Below, piece by piece: positions 10,956-23,155 of a stretch of DNA of 64,000 bases. The DNA is taken from positions 6,062,314-6,126,313 of the forward strand of contig NW_023503302.1 of assembly GCF_014529535.1 (NCBI RefSeq). Direction: 5' to 3'. The stretch is from Bradysia coprophila (Eukaryota > Arthropoda > Insecta > Diptera > Sciaridae). Made by a program: the position numbers and the translations under genes. The stretch's first letter is position 1. Every line of letters starts with the position of its first letter. Under the pieces are notes generated by a model, which saw only the letters and a list, made by a program, of their open reading frames with translations, was not told the origin of the DNA and did no database searches.

Positions 10956-12654
10956 CCCGACAATTAGACAATTATTACCTTTATATGCGTCCCAAAAATT
11001 AGATTTTAAATTGGACCAAGTCTTATACCAACTTTTTTGTTTACCTGTTAAGACCATTTATATTAAAGCGAAACCCTGTATACGAAGTAAAAAGTTGATA
11101 CATTGTACTCCACACAGAAATTTATTGGAGTGATAAATAAAGGATTTCTTTAAAAAAAACAGATAATAATACTTGTCATATGCTTGCCGTCCGTAACAGG
11201 ATAACAAGGGGTATAAAGTTGGAAAGTCCAGTTCTAGGCGAAGCCGAAACACTTTTCACTTTTATCCGTTGTTATTATGTAATGGATTTTATATGTTAAG
11301 GCAGTCGAAAGTTCATGAAGTGTGTGAATCTGTCGGTATTTTAGAGAAACGGATAAAAAGCGACGGAAAAATTAGCGAGTTTTCGGAGTTTTAATTTTCC
11401 CTGAGATCTATTCACTGAGCTATTACATCGACTTCTTCTCGTTTATCTATAAGATCCATCATGTTTACGATATCACAGTATCCGATATGTACCGGAAAAC
11501 AATTCACAAGCTTCGTTTATGTGGCAACCATAACAATTTGCATATATTTATTGATTGTATGTTTTCTACCGCGAAAAGATCGGTCGTCAAATTCTAGGTA
11601 TTGATACTCGTAATTATATGCATAGCATGCTATTGTATTACATTTAATGGGATATACTCTCTGTATGGTGTCTGTTGTTATGTATAAAGTTAAATATAGA
11701 CTGGGAGCAGCAGATACATTTTTTTTTAAATAAATAAATTCGAGTAAGAGGCATTTAATGGAATTCAAAAGAAAAATGTTCGTAATCGAATAATGAAGAC
11801 CTAATTCTATTTACCCAGAACTGTACTGAAGGAAACTTTTATCGTCAAAATTTTTCACCTCTATCAAACACACTCAAGGCAGCAGACTACCCCGTAAGAA
11901 TCTTGTAGGTAAATCTTGTAGGTGAATTTAAGAGAAAACTTTCTACAACTCGCGCTCATTTCTGGTTGCCGTGTTGTCGATAGCAGTCAATTATGAAATC
12001 TTCTTAATTCATCGACTGCTTCTTCACCAGTGCCTATTTTTTGACGTCACCATGAGAACTATTTGGAAGAAAAACTCTCATCATTAATCTACCACTGAGT
12101 GCGCACAGTTTATGACGTAACGGATACATTAATCTGTATATAACTTTCTAAATTAATTACATGGAGATTCTCTAAATTTAAAGACCAGAAATAATATGTT
12201 TTCCAAAAAAAGGTTGAAATGTAATAGGGTTTGTAAGCGTGGTGTATGACGTCGTTAATTTATGACACCAATAAAACATATCACTAAGCATAAAATTATT
12301 CACCACTCGTCTGTGTTAATTATTACGTATTGTTGTTTAAAGGTCTTTAAAAATAGGTTTTTTTTTACTAAAAACACTCAATTACCATAATACGTATACG
12401 ATGAAGACATAAGAGTTCATTCACATTTTTCCGATGACTACTCAGCGGAACTGCATTTATAGTGCGGGCTATGTTCACCACAAGTGGATATTGTTATTGT
12501 TTTGTTTAATTTCAGTTCAGGTGCGGTTTTGTAAAAATGAAAAAATAAATAAAAACAATTGAAAACCACCTGATGGTATTGGTTGAAACGTAGAATAAAC
12601 ATTTTTCACGGTGTAATCGTTATACGCACCTGCAGATTGGAAATGTTTGATTAA

Positions 12655-12775
12655 AAAATCTATTACTTCAATAGTTTTCATCATTTGGCTATTATAAGAG
12701 AATACCAGTTACTGTTCATCATTTAACCTTTTTTGTTACCGTCGATAACAGATGACTTGTTGTTTCTAAAGACGT
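12655..12775 (+). repeat. Interspersed TATAAG/ACAGATGAC repeat, copy c
   Basis: AAAATCTATTACTTCAATAG, GGCTATTATAAGAGAATACC, CTGTTCATCATTTAACC and CCGTCGATAACAGATGACTT occur in the same order and spacing as in the other copies. Confidence 0.6.
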
Positions 12776-13618
12776 AACGTCGTATTTCCTACAATTTCAA
12801 AAATTGTTTATTAGTAAATCGTCCTCGTAAAATTTACACTTTCTCAGCTCAATAGAAACGTATCTGCGACCCTGTGTATGTAGTTTGTTAAAAAAACCCT
12901 GAAAGGACCCAGAATTGTTGAATATCGTCTACCTCGTGACTAACGAAGCTTTAAACGAAAATAGAATTTTATCAGACTTTTCTTCGAGCATCTTGGAGTC
13001 TTATGAAATCGGTTCACTGTAGTAGATGAAATGAAGTCGATGAAGGCTGCTATAAGAGAAATCCTATAGATTTCGAGCAGTTTCAAATGGAAATTTCAAT
13101 GCACTCGTCCAAAATTCGTTGTTCGTTGACAAGTGGAATGTAGGGGTCATCATTGGCTAAGGTTTTAAGATAGTAACTCTGCAATATTTTTGAAGAAAGA
13201 CATGTAACTTGTAACGTACCAACTTGCGGAATAAGTCGCTAGAATTAACACGACAAGAATTATCTGATTCAGGTCAATACATCGTAAAGACTGATTGCCT
13301 GAAGACGAAAATTTATTTGCGATTTTGGTATAAGTATATACTCTTTGAGGTTCTTCTTGTCGCATCACAGGTTTTTCTTTGCTTCGGCTATCAAAACAAC
13401 GTTTGCACACTTACACAATGATTTGCCATATGATTCCCCCCTATGATTTATCAATTTTCTATTATTAGGTAAACGCAACAACCGTGAGACAATATTGTTT
13501 ACGGAAGAAATGACGCAGACGCATGGACTGTGTTATGATGGTAATATTTCTTTATTGTGACGACCTCTGAACAATGAATCATTTGCGTAATTCAAACATT
13601 TTCCAAGAGGATGGAACG

Positions 13619-16600
13619 TTAATTTGTCGATTGTAGATTTAGCGTCGGATATGTCTTCAAACGTTGTAGCTCTAACATTGTGGTTAGCTCCAAAATTTTG
13701 GCATGTTGCTTTTGTACTTGTTTAACTAATCGCGATCTTTCCACCAACAACGCAAGCCTACAAGGATTTTCAGTTCGTTGGAATATTGTTTCTACTAAAT
13801 TTCGACCCTACTTTCAATTGTCCCTACCTGATTTTCCGTTCCTTTTCACACATTTCTTCGTGCTCCAGATTTCTTTTTAAGTTCAGTTCGGCAACATCCA
13901 AATTTACCAATTGAATTTTTCTGTCCAGATTTGAACTCTCCACCTTCTTCTCCAGTATCTTTCGATCGACAAACTGAATTTGTTTCATTCTGCGGAACGT
14001 TTTTGAGAAACTGAAACTTAAGTGGACGTTTCTGGGATAAGTCAATGAATTGTAATTACATGTCGCGACAGCTAATCTCCATACGAGCATACACAGACTC
14101 TCGTTCGCGTTCCAAATCTGTGTTTGATATATTTTCACCTCGTCCGAATTGCTTATATTGCAACCAGTTCTGTACCTCTTTTGTGATCTGTTGTCATGGA
14201 CAAATGAGAAAATTAAATTTTTCATTCGCCCGTTCCCTTAGCTATACAGTAACAATTTTATAGCGAAACTCAGAGTTTCAACGGAAGTTTTTCATGTAGC
14301 CCTCCCTCACTCAGGAGCTACAACCATAGGTAGCTAAAGTTCATTGAGTGTGTCCAAACTCCCAGACCTCTTAGAAGTTACGTATTACCTATCGCATAAC
14401 GACTCTTTGATGTGCATGTGCAAGATTACGAAATTTGTGCAATACTCGGACAAACGCTACTGCTACAACAGTTCCATTGAAGCACACCTAACACACTCAC
14501 TTTACACTTTTCGATGCATTTTATAGCATCCTCCTTGTTGCGCATTTTAATTCGCAGCGTTTTGTGTTGCCATTCCTTATGAATGATTTTCCTACGGAAC
14601 ACCGCAGCACTTTCCATGACTCTAAGCTTCTTATTGCCAGCTTTCTACACCGTAAAAAATGATGAAAATTCGTTGGATTGAGGCTTACGCCACGATAAAT
14701 ACCCTGATTATTTCATTGATTTCATAAACATCTGACTCATGAAGCAATACGGCCGTGTCGAAGTCCTTAATGGAACCGGTCAATGGAATTTCGATGGCAC
14801 CTCCCTTCAGGCATATTTGAATTGACCGGTTGATTAAATTGGATTTCTAAGAAATGATCGGGAAAGTTAAAGTAAATTGCGTTTCCATGACATAGTAGAA
14901 TGTTTTGTGTGAACCTGTTCCTCACGCAGCTCACCCAATTTCATGTCAAATTGGGCTAACTTTTGCCTTTTCAAATTTATTTCTTTCGAAAATGCGTTCG
15001 CAGAAGCTGAAAATTAGGGAAAATTAAATGAAAAATTATTAATTATGACGCACACAACGTCCATACCTTCAGCCTCAGCCAGTAATGCTCCACAGCTCCT
15101 AACTTTGAATTCAACTTCAATTTTCTCACGTCTCATTTTGCACAGAATTGGCCAATTTGTCTGGTCCATAAGATTCGGAGCATTGCTAAACTTATCAACC
15201 TTTTCCAGGTATTCCAGATGAGTGAAACAAACTTCCGGTAGTGGTGGTCCATTGGTGCTACAATCGCCAATATTTACACGTTTTGCCATGTCTTGGAGTA
15301 TGGCTGCGGTTTGCCATGCACGCATTTGCCACTTTGGACGTCGTCTAAGCAGACGATTGAATCAAGCATTGGAAGTTGGAACAGCAAGAATAAAACGCTT
15401 TTCACCTGAATACTCGATATGCTTGATCGACAACGGCCTGCGATGGTGCACTCAACAGGAAACTGCTTTTGAATTGCTTATCCAACAGTCGATTTCTTTC
15501 GTTTAACTCTTCGTATCTCGTGCGGCAGCCCAGGAAAGTAAATTCAAGGAAATTATGGGTCACAGAGAACTTTTCGATTTCATCCTTCAGCTCTTGTACC
15601 TCTTTGCTGAAACGAGAAGGCCTTGAAACAATTTGATCATGGAGAAATGGGAAGTCATTCGTTACTAAAGGTCCTTCTCTTTCTTCGACAGCAACTGTCG
15701 GTTAAAATTGAGCAAATGATAGCGCAACAATTTCAGCTCTTCACATGCGACGCAAAATTCGATGTGCAACTTTTGTAAATACGTTTCGCCCACTTTCGTA
15801 TTGAACGACTTGACCTGCTTCTCTAACAATTCTTCGATCATTTGCTCTTCTTCAGTCAGCTTGACAAAATACCTGTCGCGTTCGTCGTTGATTTGCTTCA
15901 TCTGCTTTTCATAAAGAGCAATGGATGCTATGTCAGCTGCAGTGTAGTTCTTTGGATCTTTGCCCGAAGTAAGGCATTCTGGTTGCTGTGGATCTTTTTT
16001 AATCTCATCTTCCCATCTACAGTAACATGACTTCGGCGGTGAATTTTGCTGGACCCAAATTGATTCACAGGTAGAACTTACCTCTGTTCAAGTACACCGT
16101 TCATCATCACATTTAACGCTCGATCGGGAAAATCATCAGCCATAAGTTCACGGTAGCGGCGCATTGCTTCTTCATTCTTTTCATCTAACAATTTCTGCTC
16201 CGCTTCAGTGATGTAAGGTCGTACACCTATTTCTGACTCGTCGACCTATTGAAATAATTTTTTTTTCAAGTCGTAGGTCTAACTGATGTAATAGCTAATG
16301 GGTTGGATGGGGCTCTTGCCTTAATAATCGAATTGGGATTTTCGTCGTGCATGTACTCCGGATCGACAATTTCTCTGTAATGTTCGACAGATGACTTTCT
16401 CAATTTTTCAAGAGTATTTTTCTCGTGCTGAATGTGCCGCAATCGTTGGTTCCGTTCTCTCACCAAGTTGATCTCATAATCTTTCGTTTTTTTCATCTTA
16501 TCGAAAATTTTGTTAAAGTACTTGCGGAGGGCCAGAATGTCGTGCTGTGTTACAGTAAAGGGGTTGGTCGTTAGACACGCTTTTCGCGTCAAGACAATTA

Positions 16601-19600
16601 TTTACTTACGAAACCCATAACAGTTTCGGCATACATTTGCTGGTACGTGACGACTTCCATTTGATTGTACCGGTATGGAAATGGACGAATATAGATGTGG
16701 CTTGAGGTGCCGCTTAACGGTAAAATGTAATTGGAATTCGGTTGCTGTTCCACCTGATCATTATCGTTGTAGTTAATTTCGCCAATTTTGTCCCGTTTAT
16801 AACCAGGCAATTTAGATAGACCAATTTCCAGTTGACTGGTTGTCTTTGGTATCCACGGCTCAAAAATATCGTCCTGGCTGACTAAATTTTCGGCTTTGCG
16901 ATATAAAATAGTTCGCGCTAAGTCGTTCTCAATGTTTTCACTGGCCTTCAGCAATGCATAGTTTTCGACTTTCAATTTCGTGAAGACTCCCCGCAACGTG
17001 GTCCCCTTAACATCAATCGGATCCCACGTGCTCGCTAGAATAAGTTCCGTTATTTTACTTTGCGATACGCAAAATTGCGTCAGATAAGCTTCTTTTTCGA
17101 GCCGATCCTGTTGTGCTTCCTCTAAAAACGTATCCGTCGCCTCGGCATTCAAATTGAACTCATTGATATCCAATTTGGTGTTGCTGGGTACGGTCTCATT
17201 TTCGTCGATGAGCTTTCGCAATTTTTCTTTGATCTTTTCCAAATCTTCCAGAAGTAATTGCCGATCGGTCTGGAAATTTTTCCGTTCCTGTTCCATTTCT
17301 GATTCCAATTTTTGTTGTAGCCATGTTTTCTCTGGACAAAAGGAGCTTCTTGATTATCTATCATAGAAACGATTCTAATTGCGGTATTTGATGGATTCTA
17401 TGTCTAAGTATCTCAGTCTTTCATCAAAAGGTTTTCCTTTTGGAACACAATACATTTCAAATGACCTGCGCACAGAGTTCGACTAGCAGATCCTTTTCCT
17501 TTTATGAAAATATTTTCTTGAATTCCCTTGAATTTCCTTAGATTTCTGGAAAAGGATTTTCAAAAAAATGCGAGATTTTTCAAGAGAATATTTTCTCGAA
17601 AATAGGGTCTGATTCTGGTCTCAAGGATTTGAATTCGCACTATTCAGGCGTTTGATACAATTGGTTCTTGATTAAAGGTTCGAAAATACCTACAGATCGT
17701 CTACGCTCGACTGTTATAATTTCTCGGCATAGCATATAAGCAAAAGAGCCAAAATAGGTACGTACCTTCACCTTTCGGAGACAAATCAACATCCATTGTC
17801 TTCTTGAAATCGGCGAGATTTGTATCCGTTTGCAGTGCTTCTTTTGTTGATTTATGAAACTTATTTGATAGGTCTGTACACATCAAGTTATTGCTGCTAC
17901 CCAACGTAATGAAAAACCTACAATGATCAAAAGGAGATAGACGCTGGGAGTGATCGATTATTTTGTAGAAAGTCATGTTGAGTCGAGCAATCTTCTTTTA
18001 AAATGTTTTCAAAGGAAATGATGCTCATTACCGAAGCAGTAGCCAAAGAAACGAGTCAAAGCTTTTTACGAGATCATTCAATTGGTAATCGAGATCTAAA
18101 TTTACCTCAAATTCGCATCAACAACACATCTCATTACACCGCCGAACCTTTTGTTGTGCGGAAAAAATGAGGTGATCACTTGGAATGTATTTGAGTCCCA
18201 CACATTCACCAAACCGTCAATACCAAAAGTAACGAAAAACTTCGAATAAATTTGAACTTGAAAATATTTCAGCAAATGTGGCGTTCGAATGGTGGTCGCA
18301 ATTTCAAATCGCTTGCTTCGCGTTAGCGTAATAATTTCGAATTCAGTCTTCTTAAACGGTACGGCAAGAAATTTGTCCAGTCCGTCGTTTAGGTATTCGA
18401 TTGATGTGTAATCGTTGGACAAATTGATTTCATTGGTCGTACAATTACCGCCAACGACTGTAATGTGCAGTAACTGGTCAGACGAAATCATTTTGGTCGC
18501 GTCATTTGTTGTCACACATAGGGCAGTAATGTGAGTTTCTATAGAGTTGTCGTTGACTGTTAGATGTAAAAGCTTCGTCGCTAGTGGTATCTGGTTTGTT
18601 ACATACATTTTTCCACCGGCGAGATACTAAAACGAATTCTCGATGAGGGCACACTGTCTCGAGCAGTCTATTTGCGTGAACTAACCTGAGCTACGAAAAT
18701 ATTATTATCGCTAGTGTAAGCAACGATTGTACGGCCATTCGACGAATAATTTAGACTTTTGATGCAGCGGGTGGTTAGGTAAAATTTGGACAAATATTTA
18801 GGTTGTACTGGTTCACTTAGCGATAGCGAATATAAATAGCCAAGCGCGTTACCATAAGCCACAATTGGTAATTTAGGGTGTGCTACCATGGCAGATATAT
18901 TGTCTAACACGATTTTTGATACCTGCAGTGATGCAAAGATTTAGAAAACTTTGCTTCATCGATAGCAGTTTGAGTGAACCTTTTTATCGGTTGCTACTTC
19001 AACAACGCAAAAGTCGTTCGACGAGTTCACTGTTGCCACAAACTTTCCGGCTGGATTTATTATCGCTAAATATTTTATCGCCCTGCGGAGTAGTAAATGG
19101 ATCATTTTTAGACTATGATGTCGGAGCTAATCACAGCTTCTTACGTGTCAAATTGGGTGACCATTTCCAACTTTGGCGGACTAGCATCGGAATCATCAAT
19201 TAATTTCATCAAATTTCGATCGATGCAGGCCACCAATAGTAACTCCATGTTGTAACAGAATGTGGAAGTTATTGCACTGCTCGACGATATATTCCATTGT
19301 TCTACCCAGTCTTTTACGATTTTTTTGAAGTACTGCAAGTATGAGGATCACTCAGACCCGATATTCAAGTTTGCAGAAAATGAAACACGAAATCTGAATC
19401 CTTTTGATGCACTTACTCTCAGATATCCATCACATGCAATCACCAGTCCTCCCTTGTACCAATTAATATGAGTGCTGATATCTTCAACCTCACTTGATGC
19501 AACAATAATTTGATTGCATTTATTAGACGTTGGATAGATCTGAAATCATCATTCAGAGTTAGTGGCAGAAAAAGAAACAGACCTGCAAGTAAACCAGTAC

Positions 19601-20482
19601 CTGGTACACTACACTTTTGTTGTTCATGAAAAATATGCACCCGTCGATGCCATAACACATTTGGAATGGTCCCGATGCATCTTTGAATGGACATTTTATT
19701 TTGCGTTTAATTAACTTTGCCGTGTCCACCGAAGTGTGCACTTCCCAGAAATTCATATTTCCATCGTCAGGATTGTATTGGGTGATGGTCAGAGGTAATG
19801 AATGACTGACTCTGCAATTAGAGAATCATAAAGGGTATATTAACTGACACACGCTTCAATACTTCTTACTGGTTCAATAACTTTAAACGTTAACGAACTG
19901 ATCACCTTAAAACCTGATGATCCATCTGAATGTCCATTTGTTCTACAGCTAACAATTTTGATGTTCTCCAGTTCCAAATTTCCAGTTCATATTTGGGAAG
20001 ACCAGCCACAGCAATCAGATGCTCCGTTTCCGAGAATTTCATTGTTAAGTAAGGTGCACTATCAGATCCTGCAAATAAATTCCTAGATAACCGACTTCTC
20101 GAAAAATCAAATCGTCGAACTTACTTTGGAAGCAACTGATTTGCTTAAAGTCCGGATATGAGCACAGCACAATCTTGGGACTAATGCATGCGCCGGAAAA
20201 TGCAAATATGCCATAGAGTTTGTGGCCTACGAAACACGTTACACCATTTCCAATATTACCGGTAACAGACTGTGAATTGCTGCTACCATCACTCAAGTTT
20301 ACGAATGTAAGTGAATTATCACCACCGAACAGTAGTATGTTGTCGTGAATGAACGATGCATTTTTGATTTCTTGATATTTTGCCCACCTAGACGACAAAA
20401 TCAGTATTGATTGGTGGAATGGATGAAATTATAAATTAATTCACCGCAAGGATGTATCATCGTCGTTCAATTTCAAATCCAT
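13619..20482 (-). CDS. CFAP43: Cilia- and flagella-associated protein 43 (WD40 plus coiled coil)
   Basis: Twenty-two exons join in phase to 4839 nt, 1612 aa (human protein about 1665). Exons in minus order: 20445-20482, 20125-20387, 19906-20068, 19583-19811, 19417-19539, 19145-19332, 18980-19082, 18686-18922, 18106-18626, 17772-17917, 16610-17331, 16284-16544, 16082-16245, 15666-16016, 15406-15606, 15067-15344, 14915-15006, 14703-14846, 14501-14644, 14060-14187, 13828-14031, 13619-13757. Residues 1-670 are WD40-type beta repeats (LPKYELEIWNW, GIDGLVNVWDSNTF); the rest is mostly coiled coil. Diagnostic are NVMMNGVLEQRWEDEI followed by the ALYEKQMKQINDERDRY helix, and the C-terminus with LKTYPTLN, as in vertebrate CFAP43. 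The family works with CFAP44 at the tether of inner dynein arm f in motile axonemes, so testis expression is expected. Poly(A) signal (minus) at 13551-13556. Confidence 0.93.
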
Positions 20483-21127
20483 TTTGTTGACTGAAGGACC
20501 ACACGAAGAGTCAGTGTTGCGTTTTGCTTATTTTATTGATTAAACGAGTCATGGCTACTATACGGTTTTCGTTTTGTAGAGTACACCTGTTGAAGGCATA
20601 TGGTATCTTTCAAAATGAATTGGGAAATTTTCTCTCATGTAATGATTAATCCTCCTCATTGCTAATTATAGCATTGCTTACTAATTCGATAAATGAGAAG
20701 AATGGGTCAGATACACATAACAACTACATAAATGTGATTTGTGCTAAATTCCATCACCCACAGAATATACTTCATGTGCGAAATTCCTGACAATCTAAAA
20801 GTTTTCTCTCTTTTCACTTATATGCTGATCAATTGAAATATAAAAGTCTTAGGCTTGATTTCCACTTACAGAAAAACTACTCGGTTCAACGGCTCTCTCT
20901 TTCCATTGTTGCAGTGTGAGTAACGGTGAGTAACTGGAGTGAACTGCGATCCTACCCTAATGCCCTGCTAGTTCACCGAACATCTCCACACTCGAGGAAA
21001 ACTAAATCTCTATAGGAAAGGATTTCGACTGTTTCTAAAACAAAATATTTCCGTGCATTTAAGCAGCACTGAAACCGGGAATGGAAAACGCTTCGTTCGA
21101 GGTGTAAAAAGTATTTTATTTAAAGAG
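20483..21127. other. Spacer between CFAP43 and the nucleoside hydrolase
   Basis: 645 bp between two same-strand genes. TTTATT at 21115-21120 (AATAAA on the minus strand) lies only 8 bp past the hydrolase stop. The remainder should contain the CFAP43 promoter. I see no other feature. Confidence 0.4.
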
Positions 21128-22300
21128 TCAGTCACCGAGCTCCGGTGAATCTTCAGTCCAAACAGCTGTCCAACGCAACAATTCTCTACAAACATCCGTA
21201 TTTACGGCCTCAATCATGGTTACGTTGAAATTTTCCTCCGATCCAGACATATGGTAAATGGCCACTTGCCCTCTGGTCATTTCGCCGTTGCACTCCACCG
21301 TTGCAAAACAGTCAGTTGATCTCTTTACGGCCTTCACATTTTCCAAAAACACTGAAACCAGAAAAGCGTCGCACGGATTCCACTGGGTCTTATTTTTTGG
21401 CCTGTAAATAGCTTCATCGACTGGATTCATGACATCCGTGACGCAGCTTTTAATATTGGCAAGTTCATTGAATCGGTAGTCCTGCAGAAATAAAACGCAA
21501 ATCATTCCATCAAATTTTTCCTTAGATTACACAGCATTCACTACAACCATTGAAATGTCGATGGTCTGTTGCATGCACGCTTCCCACGGAACAATCGTTA
21601 TTTTCCGCTTCGTGTTCTTTAACACTACATAAGCGGCTTCAGGATCGGAAAAGAAATTAAACTCGGCGCACTCAGATTTGCAGTTTCCAATGGCGCTATA
21701 GTTACCACCCATCACCCAAATATCTTTGACCAGGTCAGCGAAATCCGGAAACATTTTCATTGCCAATGCAACATTTGTTAGCGGACCAACAGCAATCAAA
21801 GATATTTGTTTTGGATGCTGAAACGATTGAATTTTGTACATGTCACTGAAGAAATCAATTCCTTAATTAACACGAACCTCTTTCACCATGCGATACATGT
21901 AATTAACAGCATTTTCCGAGTCAATGAGATTTAAATCAATCGTCGTCGGGAGCACAACATCGCCAAAACCGTTTATGCCATGATAGAAATTTTTCTTAGA
22001 TTCCTTGACCAGTGGTTCCACGGCTCCCTTGTACACCCGAACCTATTTTACAAAGTTTCAATTGAACCAAATGGTTTAGTGTTCGATTAAATTTGGTTAA
22101 TTTACGTCCAATCGATCAGAGGCCGACAAAACTCTCAAAGCATTTTCGGCAGCATTTTCAAGCGATGTATTCCCATGAACAATAGTTATTCCTAATGTCT
22201 TTAAATTGTATCTCTTCTCGGCCTTCAGCAACATAAACAATGCCCATGCATCGTCTGTTCCCATATCTGTGTCAAAGATAACCAGCTCGGGCTTCGACAT
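21128..22300 (-). CDS. Inosine-uridine preferring nucleoside hydrolase
   Basis: It hydrolyses the N-glycosidic bond of ribonucleosides to base plus ribose. Four exons (22106-22300, 21878-22042, 21548-21817, 21128-21481) join in phase 0 to 327 aa, the usual family length. The N-terminal calcium/active-site signature is intact: FDTDMGTDDAWA with Asp10, Asp12, Asp16 and Asp17, followed by GITIVHGNT, the core PLTNVALAM, and the late metal-binding Asp in WNPCDAFL (about residue 248). The chosen ATG (22298-22300) opens MSKPELVIFDTD, directly before the signature. There is no signal peptide, so a cytosolic role in purine/pyrimidine salvage is more likely than the secreted salivary form known from some blood-feeding flies (established for the family, applied here by inference). 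The exon 3 donor could be 6 bp shifted or lengthened (ATG or ATG-GTT). Confidence 0.92.
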
Positions 22301-23155
22301 GTTTGAATTGAATGTAATCAACTGACTGAAGTTTAACAGAGAACTGATTCAGTGGTACATTATTCAAGTTAGTTCAAGTTAACCGTGTATCACTAGAGAT
22401 GTGCAGGTTACACGGTAGTGAAAAGAAACCTGATCTGAGCACGAACATCGGGTTATTAGTATCAAATTTTCGAAATTCATTTTTTTATGGTTTCAGTACT
22501 CATAACTCTTGAAAACTCTTACATTTCTCGATTCTGAGTATTTCGACTACTTTTCAAGTTTCGGTCTTTTTCAAAAAAAAAAATTTTCCGGGTTCGGTAC
22601 TGCGCGGGAATCGAAAAGAAATAAATCCACGCATTCACTCGAAGTGGATTCATTCTTATCATTTAGCCAAACAGCAAATTAAGATAAGACTTTTATTAGG
22701 TCTCACATTTCATGGGGAACATGTGATTTAAATATTTTCTTACATGCTTCGGTGAGTGTGTATCTTATTCAATTTATATATTTCTTATCTGGCTCTGTGT
22801 GTCCGTCCAAAACAGCTGATAAAACAACTTTATTATAAGAGGCGACGAACTCACTGTAACTATCTGAAAATGTATGGTGTGATGACTTAGACTTTTCTCG
22901 AATTCATTTGGGCGATGTTAGCGACATTTACTCAAATTTACTTCCCCTCCCTTTAGGTATAAATAACTTTGTGGATATCCCCCTACATATACGATATTCT
23001 GACTGTTGGAAATGTCAGTAAATTGATAAAATTCCAATATCTTGTGTTTTCTTGCTATACTATCAACAAATCAATGCGATTGTGAAACGGTGAAAAATTA
23101 GACTAACAAAATCATTTGGAAAGTATTTGGATCACCATCAGTGGAATAACGTTAT
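22301..23155. other. Divergent spacer between hydrolase and first F-box gene
   Basis: 855 bp between head-to-head genes. A TATAAATA at 22958-22965 is placed about 195 bp before the F-box ATG. No coding sequence or clear repeat is visible. Confidence 0.4.
22958..22965 (+). promoter_or_regulatory. Candidate TATA box for first F-box gene
   Basis: TATAAATA stands in a locally less biased stretch, 191 bp upstream of the ATG at 23156. The position suits a 5' UTR of about 160 bp. This is only a motif match. Confidence 0.3.

Larger units (their letters stand above)
5910..13618. other. 7.7-kb gene-poor spacer
   Basis: I found no spliceable chain of exons here. The stretch is AT-rich and holds four copies of the TATAAG/ACAGATGAC repeat (about 6165, 9728, 10805 inverted, 12655), a pair of palindromic repeats (8372-8635) and one short open frame with a hydrophobic start (9370-9564, minus). 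TTTATT at 13551-13556 is a likely poly(A) signal (AATAAA, minus strand) for CFAP43, 63 bp past its stop. The rest shows nothing I can name. Confidence 0.5.

Noticed and set aside
19906-19921. Donor CAG|GTTTTAAG for CFAP43 exon 3
   Set aside because: It ends in phase 0 whereas exon 4 needs phase 2. The GTGATC donor 8 bp further fits and gives an uninterrupted protein.
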